The position numbers and the translations under genes are program-made. DNA of 64,000 bases from Diatrype stigma (taxonomy: Eukaryota; Ascomycota; Sordariomycetes; Xylariales; Diatrypaceae). The notes below the pieces were generated by a model. It saw only the letters and a program-made list of their open reading frames with translations, was not told the DNA's origin and did not search any database. The stretch covers positions 48,966-112,965 of the forward strand of contig JAKJXP020000128.1 of assembly GCA_022225965.2 (NCBI GenBank), in the 5' to 3' direction. Positions within the stretch are counted from its first letter, which is position 1; every line of letters begins with the position of its first letter. Below, piece after piece: positions 58,090 through 64,000 of the stretch.

Positions 58090-59925
58090 CCTTACGTATT
58101 ACCCCCTTTACGAACCGTATTTGCTGGACCTATGCGCGTAATATTTACCGTTTTTTACGATGTATTTATTTACCTTTAAACGCGTTTTTTCGCAAAACGA
58201 AACCTATTATTTTATTTCTTATTTTTTAACGATTTTAATAATATAAATCTTATAGCCAAATATTTAATAATTAAGGCAATCCGCGACGTAAAAGGAAAAA
58301 GGTCCTTATAAAGGGCTTTTAAAAGACATAACGTTAATTATATTTATTTTCGGCGTAAAATTAAAAATATATAAATTCGGAAAGCCTATAACGAAACCCT
58401 TTAAAAGCTTTTTAAGCATTAAAAATCTTATTTAATTAAATGAATTATCGTTTAAAATAAGCTAAAATACGTGCCGTTATATTTCCGTTTCCGGGCTTTC
58501 GCTTAACGTTTTTTAATTAATTCCGAAAGTAAAAAAGTTTTTGGAATTAAATGAATTAAACGTTACTTAATTCGTAATCCCGAAATTCAAATTATTAAAA
58601 GTATTGCAATAAATTATTAACGCTTTATCGATATAACGCCAGCATTTATTAAAACGTTATATTGCTTATTAATTTAATCGAAAATTAAAGAAATATTTAT
58701 TCGGAATAAATATAACGCCGACGAAGTTAAAATAATAAAAGACATAAAAAAATAACCTTATATTAAATAAAGCCATTCGTAAATCTATATTTTTAAACGC
58801 CGAAAATAAACGTAATTGGATTTTTATTATAATATATATTAACGGTAACGAATAAACGTTTTTGCCGTTAATTATTTTTAACGATAAAAGCTTTTAATAA
58901 TAATAATTTAATTAAATCCGTAATAAATTTAAGAATTAATATTTCGTTATATTTTCGAATAGCTAAATTAATTATAAAATGGATTTAAAATGGCGTTAAA
59001 AAATCTTTATATTTTATATTAAGTTTATTCGAATTACCGAATAGCGCCTTTTTATAAATAAGCATAATAGCTATATTAACGAAAACTTTATAATAACTTA
59101 TTTATTTAATCGAATTTACGTTATTTATTTTTTATATATAATTTATAAGCCTTTTAGCCGTTTAATATAAAGGCTTTTCACGTTTTTAAGCGGCGTTTCC
59201 GGTATTATTTTTATAAACGTTACTTTAAGCGGATTTTAAAAATTAACAATAAAACGGATTTTCTTTAAGCATTAAAAAGAACTTAAAAATATAATAAAAC
59301 GTACGAAATGAATTTTTTCAGGTTTTAAAATTTCGGAAATGTAATTCGTTAATTTAAAAAAAAGATAATAAATAATAAATTCGTAAACGCATTTTCGTAA
59401 ATATAAATGCAATTAATACCAATTAAGTCCGAAACGAAATAAAATAAATTTATTTCTTAAATGTTCGATTTTTTTTAAAAATAACCGGTTTAGTTATTAA
59501 AACGGTCAAATTTTCGAAAAAAATAATAAACCTATAAAAAAATCTTATTTAAATTAATCTTATTTTCGGAAATGCTATTATTCGATTAATATTTAAAAAA
59601 ATAAGCAAAGCTTTCGATATTTCGAATTACGATTATAACTTAAAGAAATAATAAATTAAATAATTATTTGCCGCTTTTAAAAAAGCGAAGCCTTAAAAGC
59701 GTAAAAAGGTAATTCCCCTTTTTAATAAAATATTTATAAGATTAAAAAATATCGAATAAACGAAGAAAGAAATAATAAAGCTTACGTCTAAATTTATACG
59801 TATTATTGGCTTAATGTAAGTATAAATCGAAAAAGCAAAATAATAATAATAATAATAATAATAAGCATTATATAATAAAGGTTTTAATAAAAATTTAATA
59901 TATATAGCTTTATTTCTTATAAAAT
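58090..59925 (+). mobile_element. Tc1/mariner pogo/Fot1-type DNA transposon remnant, heavily RIP-mutated
   Basis: Plus-strand pieces of a DDE transposase can be followed in order despite many TAA codons: an IRNKYNADE-like block near 58700 (first catalytic Asp context), INGNE..TFLPLIIFNDKS near 58850, then NKHNSYINENFI near 59060 where pogo/Fot1 enzymes have LDGHxSHxxxxF. The DNA is very AT-rich yet keeps CG dinucleotides, as RIP does. No matching terminal repeats were found, so the 3' end is probably lost. An (ATA)n run closes it at 59840-59866. Confidence 0.6.
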
Positions 59926-59927
59926 AA

Positions 59928-61946
59928 TTAAATTTTGAATTTCGAAAAATATGTAATAATGGCTTTCTTTAAAGCACGGTTTGCAAAAGAAATGGTACCT
60001 AAAGGAGGGAATTGTTTTACTAGCTTCGTTCCCTTTGTAAATTTGAAAGCATCGAGCTGGATACTTATCATATTCTTTGCACTCCTTACTCTTAGAAATA
60101 AGGATCCAGGATATTCGGGCCCATATTTAATCAACTGTAAGAAACAGTACCATTGGCCACTGTTCCCATAAAGAAACCTTCGGAGGTAGCTCTGACACTC
60201 GCGAGTATAACAGAAAGCAGTAATCTCCTCGTATACCTCTCCGAGCTCCATACTACTGTTACGAATTTCAGGCTTCAGTTGCAACAGGAAGCCCGTCATA
60301 TCGTTAACCAGCACTTGCCACGGACTTTCGTCCATGGCAGACATGCGAACACGTTTACGTGGTAAGAATGTATCATGATCCTCACCCGCCGTGCCATCCG
60401 ATCTTACCTGCGATGGGCCAGAAAACCCATCCCATGGTCTCTTGGTTCCGAGACTCTCTAGGTCGGAGATACCCTGTCTTGCGGTGACATGTTCCACTTG
60501 GACAGCCGGTTCTACGGTCAGCACAGTCTCCGCCTGCACCGCCACGTCCATAACACGTCCACGGCGGGGTCTCTGTTCCTCCAAGAGGCTATTCACGAGA
60601 CATTCTGTGGTATGTCTCTTTCTCTTCTCGTCACCGAGGCGCTTCGTCAAGTCATTGATCGTCGTCTCCAACTTTATGCTGGAGACTACGTTTTCCCTAT
60701 CTGCCTGTTCGCATTCCTCCATGCTGGCTTCTAGGTCAGCTAGTGTTTGGCTGTGGTCATGCTGCTCCTCGGCAACCAACGCCTTCCACCGGCCGACATC
60801 GGCTTGCAGCCCTGTCACCCGGACCTCCATGGCGCTGTTTATGTGAGCCAGAGCTTCCACTTCCACCCTCTGCTCCGCGAGACTAGATGTGGTTGTTACA
60901 AGCTTTTCTTGGCCCATAGTCAGTGTCTGGATCTTCTCGCAAATGGCCTCAGTTACGACCGAGACCTCGCGCATCGTGGCCTTTTCGGCCTCGATTCGCT
61001 CACGATCCTCCTTATTCTTGACTTGGGCATTCTGAGCACTAGTCTTAGCTAATGCCACCATATCTTCCTTCTCTCGGAAGGCCTCGAGCGTCGTAGAAAA
61101 AGATGCTTGGTCTCTCTCTAGCTTCTCACGCAACTTCTCGAGATTCGCCTGGCCCCTCTGAAGCTCCTCACGCTCTTGGCCGAGAGACCTTTGGTCGGCC
61201 TGAAGCTGCTCACGCATCTTATCAAAAGACGCTCGCTCGTTCTGGAGCTGCTCACGCTCCTTATCGAGACACGCCCGGTCTCTCTTCAGCTGCTCCTGCG
61301 CCTGTTGTACAGACGCCTGATCGCTATCCAGCTGCCCGCGTCCTTTCTCGAGCGACTCTCGGTCACTCTGAAGCTGCTTCCGCTCTGCATCCAGAGACTC
61401 TTGGTCCCTCGCAAGCTGCTCACGCGCCTGGTGAACAGACGCCTGGTCGCTCTCGAGCTGCCCGCGCCCCTTCTCGAGAGACGCTTGGTCAATCTGGAGC
61501 TGCTTGCGCTCTCCCTCGAAAGACCCTTGGGCACTCTGCAGCTGGTCCTGCACCTCCTTACAAGATGCTCTGTCTGTCTCCAGCTGCTGGCGTCCCTCGT
61601 CGAGAGACGCCTGGTCTACCTGAAGCTGCTCACGCACCTTCTCAAAAGACGCTCGGTCACTCTCCAGAGCCTCCTTGCCTGCTGCCAGGCTGACCTGCTG
61701 CGTATGCAGATCCTCTACACGCCCGGGCAGTGCGCTTAGGCAATCGAGACTGTCGACCAGCTGGTCATGAGCCTTCTTGGCATCATGCATGGTCGCCTCC
61801 AGGCAGTCCAGACGTGACTCTAGAAAGCCACGAGCCGCGCCATTGTTGCCGTCGACCCTCTCACTCACCATTCTTATGACCTGCAGTACAGAGGCCATCG
61901 TCTTCTTGTATTCCTCCATGCTGGAGTCTTCCGAGAGGTCTGTCAT
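59928..61946 (-). CDS. Coiled-coil protein with fourteen 14-residue repeats
   Basis: A single exon of 672 codons. Residues 1-90 are helical. Residues 91-286 consist of fourteen consecutive 14-residue units of the form R-x-Q-L-x-x-D-Q-A-S-L-x-K-G, two heptads each, predicting a long uninterrupted coiled-coil. Residues 290-455 continue as ordinary coiled-coil. A basic RRGR and a SPLIT region follow (KRPWDGFSG, LPRKRVRM nuclear-signal-like), and a C-terminal domain of about 130 residues (WQVLVNDMTGFLLQLKPE...CYTRECQSYLRRFLYGNSGQWYCFLQL). No known family is recognised. The last ~20 codons are AT-rich and the stop lies at the edge of the Fot1-like remnant, so the natural C-terminus may have been changed by transposon sequence. 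Confidence 0.7.
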   Translation of the reverse strand: MTDLSEDSSMEEYKKTMASVLQVIRMVSERVDGNNGAARGFLESRLDCLEATMHDAKKAHDQLVDSLDCLSALPGRVEDLHTQQVSLAAGKEALESDRASFEKVREQLQVDQASLDEGRQQLETDRASCKEVQDQLQSAQGSFEGERKQLQIDQASLEKGRGQLESDQASVHQAREQLARDQESLDAERKQLQSDRESLEKGRGQLDSDQASVQQAQEQLKRDRACLDKEREQLQNERASFDKMREQLQADQRSLGQEREELQRGQANLEKLREKLERDQASFSTTLEAFREKEDMVALAKTSAQNAQVKNKEDRERIEAEKATMREVSVVTEAICEKIQTLTMGQEKLVTTTSSLAEQRVEVEALAHINSAMEVRVTGLQADVGRWKALVAEEQHDHSQTLADLEASMEECEQADRENVVSSIKLETTINDLTKRLGDEKRKRHTTECLVNSLLEEQRPRRGRVMDVAVQAETVLTVEPAVQVEHVTARQGISDLESLGTKRPWDGFSGPSQVRSDGTAGEDHDTFLPRKRVRMSAMDESPWQVLVNDMTGFLLQLKPEIRNSSMELGEVYEEITAFCYTRECQSYLRRFLYGNSGQWYCFLQLIKYGPEYPGSLFLRVRSAKNMISIQLDAFKFTKGTKLVKQFPPLGTISFANRALKKAIITYFSKFKI
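61089..61676 (-). repeat. In-frame 42-bp coding minisatellite, 14 units
   Basis: 588 bp equals fourteen exact 42-bp periods within the coiled-coil gene, with no insertion or deletion between units. Neighbouring pairs (for example units 5/6 and 8/9) are more alike than distant ones, suggesting growth by duplication of pairs. Confidence 0.85.
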
Positions 61947-63420
61947 CTTCTGTTCTGGATTTGAAGCTGAACTGTATTATGATGATAATGATCTGTCCAC
62001 TAGAAGTCCAGTCGCCGACGACAAGAGTTTCCATTACTGACATACTACATCGGTGGGGTTATCGGAAGTATGAAGCCGATCTCGCCAGGCAGCAGGGCCA
62101 GGCAGCAGGGCCAGGCAATAAGCTATAGCGGGAAGTGGCGTGTTGGGATATAAGGAGCGATATCGGAAGCATTACCGTCTTGATATGTAACATAGCATAC
62201 GACATGCATTTAGGGGACCAGCTATTGGTCAATCACTTGAATGAGCTGCTCGAGCCACTAGTTATGTCTTGGCTAGCGGTAGTCGACAGTGGATTCGTAG
62301 AATACAGTATCATAGGATTGTATCTCAGGGCTGTATGTCCAGGACTGTATTACACCTAGGTCGGAGTTATAAGGCTGTATAGGAGTGTATGTATAGGAGT
62401 GTGTGTATAGGAGTGTGTGTATAGGAGTGTATGCATACGTTTACTAGGACTCATAGGACTCTCATAAGCCTGTATCTTGTAGGGCTGAATCTCATCACTG
62501 CATCTCATATAATCGTACTCTGTTACGTACAGCATAGTAGACAGGCTATAAACCATTGAATATATAGAAATGGCGACACCATGACAAGCGTGACAATCTG
62601 CATCCATGGATGAGTGAGTCATGGGTGAGTTTGGGTTCCAAGCTCCTATAGAGAATAGAAAGCATGCTGAGAGATGTATGATGAACTCCGATTACAAATA
62701 GTCGGGTTCCGCTCATAACAAGTAGGAGATAGTACCTAGGTATATCATGGCATACGCAGGTGCTTTCTAGTAAATCAGTCCTGATTGTCTTTGCTACGGT
62801 TTTCCGAAGTGAAAACAGGATGCGATACTATGAGACCAAGGCGTGCATGGCCTCATGTACTATCTCTGTATTGTAGGTGCAAAGCAGAAAGCAGCTGCAG
62901 GAAAGAAACTGATGATGTAGATTCAAAGGAATCTAAGCAGGTGGAGTGCTAGAAGGCGGTTGCTTAGGTGTGGGTAGTGCCACTAGGGCACTAGCCACGC
63001 AACACTCTGTCTAGTAGGCGATAAGGGGTGGTCCTCCTGGTAGCCTGGCAATAGCATAACTACATCAAACAGGGATGGTTGCAGGGACAATCTTGCAGTG
63101 TACCTATTGTAGTGCAATTCGCACACGTCCGCATGGTCATCACAAATACCTGCCCGTCCGCTGCATCTGTCAACTACCTAATGTGTAGTGCCACTCCACT
63201 GAGTACACGACTCTATTGGTTGGGCACATGCACTATCCGATCATTCCCGATCGGTTGTATCGATCAGATGTGTGGGGTACGCCTCGCGTATCTGACTTGG
63301 CAGCTTGGCGGCTTGGGTTGCAAGGATCTTCGATGTTGGTGGTCTTACATATCTCTTTTTACGTAGGTAACTGTCGCATGGGCAATAGAAGTAAGGTGGC
63401 TTACTGGCATTAGATTATTG
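61947..63420. other. Intergenic, 1.5 kb
   Basis: Upstream of the coiled-coil gene. A CAGGCAGCAGGGC-type direct repeat occurs at 62090-62116 and a 14-bp minisatellite at 62376-62431. A 95-codon frame at 63079-63366 has no recognisable domain and is not called. Confidence 0.45.
62376..62431. repeat. 14-bp minisatellite TGTATAGGAGTGTR, four units
   Basis: Four adjacent units differ only at the last base (A, G, G, A). Confidence 0.9.
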
Positions 63421-64000
63421 ATTATCTTTACAAAAAGAAGCAAAACAAGCCATAAGCGCTGCTCTTCTTGTGTACTTAATAAGTAAAGAGCTTATTTTAC
63501 CGATAAGTATATTACGTTAATGTCGGCATATAAGTGCCTTAAAGGCCGTATAATATACGTTAATGAAATAAACGAAAACTTATAAGGCAGAATTACATAT
63601 AAATAAAACCTAGCTAGCTTAAATAAAAAATTTCTAAATTATAATATTATTTGCTTATAATTAATAAGATTTTTACTTATTAAAAATATTATTTAAATAT
63701 TTATAAAAACGTATTTATATAAACCGTAAAATTAGCGTTTATTATTAAACTAACTTATATTATTTTTTTATTATTTTATAATAAAGATCGAAACGTAAAT
63801 TAAATCGTTTAAGGCTAAGCAAAACAAAGCTTAAAATTTTTCGGGCCTTTTTTAAAAAAACAGGCTACGGCCCTTCGCTGCGTTACGGGGAGCCTCTTTT
63901 TTTAAAAAAGGCCCGAAAAATTTCCACGCATCTTTTAAACGCTATTTTTTATCCGTATCTTTTAAAGGCTATTTTATATTCGTATTTTTTAAACGTTATT
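63421..64000. other. AT-rich, RIP-like repeat DNA running off the window
   Basis: An abrupt change to TA-rich sequence with long A/T runs and retained CG steps, like the Fot1 and copia blocks. No protein resemblance is visible in 580 bp. Probably the edge of another transposon. Confidence 0.55.
63834..63923. repeat. 33-bp nearly perfect inverted repeat with GC-rich loop
   Basis: Arms 63834-63866 and 63891-63923 pair at 32 of 33 positions. The 24-nt loop (63867-63890) and inner stem are GC-rich inside otherwise AT-rich DNA. Confidence 0.85.

Noticed and set aside
62376..62431. CRISPR-like spaced repeat
   Set aside because: Units are directly adjacent with no spacers; this is a 14-bp minisatellite in a eukaryotic genome.
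63079..63366. 95-codon plus-strand frame with many Cys and Trp
   Set aside because: No signal peptide, domain or repeat pattern; typical of chance frames.

Overview
The window is nuclear DNA of a filamentous ascomycete (Pezizomycotina, probably a sordariomycete-type genome). The evidence is: many short (about 50-80 bp) GT-AG introns, a Zn2Cys6 regulator, a Pth11-type rhodopsin-fold receptor, a fungal purine hydroxylase, GC-rich genes beside very AT-rich blocks, and transposon copies in which CAA/CAG/TGG codons have become stops, as expected of repeat-induced point mutation (RIP). The species cannot be named from sequence alone.

Layout. 1-1616: 3' part of a secreted-type SGNH esterase with fibronectin-III-like repeats. 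2388-2852: a 3CxxC zinc-binding protein. 4583-11851: a small secreted-protein gene split just after its start codon by a complete but RIP-damaged Ty1/copia retrotransposon (5108-11837), with two 424-bp LTRs, an initiator-tRNA-Met-type primer site, gag-pol and a polypurine tract. 12873-34126: a metabolic and regulatory block holding an aldo/keto reductase, a succinate-semialdehyde-type dehydrogenase, an MFS sugar transporter, a Baeyer-Villiger monooxygenase, a dihydroxyacetone-synthase-like transketolase, a divergent short-chain dehydrogenase, a Zn2Cys6 regulator and a convergent Pth11-like receptor. Exon models were resolved by hand for all multi-exon genes, with reading phase conserved across every junction. 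A non-autonomous hAT element lies inside a 37-bp minisatellite at 15.4-16.1 kb.

35441-52253 is housekeeping-like: an NmrA-type protein, xanthine dehydrogenase, the complex I subunit NDUFB7 (88 aa, three short exons, easily missed), a 1714-aa acidic coilin-like nuclear protein and GTP cyclohydrolase II. A Tc1/mariner-type MITE with perfect terminal repeats sits just upstream of NDUFB7. 53494-54850 is an old-yellow-enzyme pseudogene, and 55536-57005 an F-box-like protein gene. From about 58 kb the window becomes AT-rich: a RIP-degraded pogo/Fot1-type transposon abuts a gene for a coiled-coil protein built on fourteen 14-residue repeats, and the last 580 bp are AT-rich repeat DNA with a long, almost perfect hairpin.

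How the genes may work together (inference). The transporter, BVMO, transketolase/DHAS, SDR and Zn2Cys6 genes lie side by side within 13 kb, and two of them share one divergent promoter. This looks like a catabolic cluster with its own regulator, in which a ketone- or C1-releasing step feeds sugar-phosphate metabolism. The aldo/keto reductase and semialdehyde dehydrogenase to the left could supply the aldehyde-handling steps. This combination is the best candidate in the window for an undescribed system.
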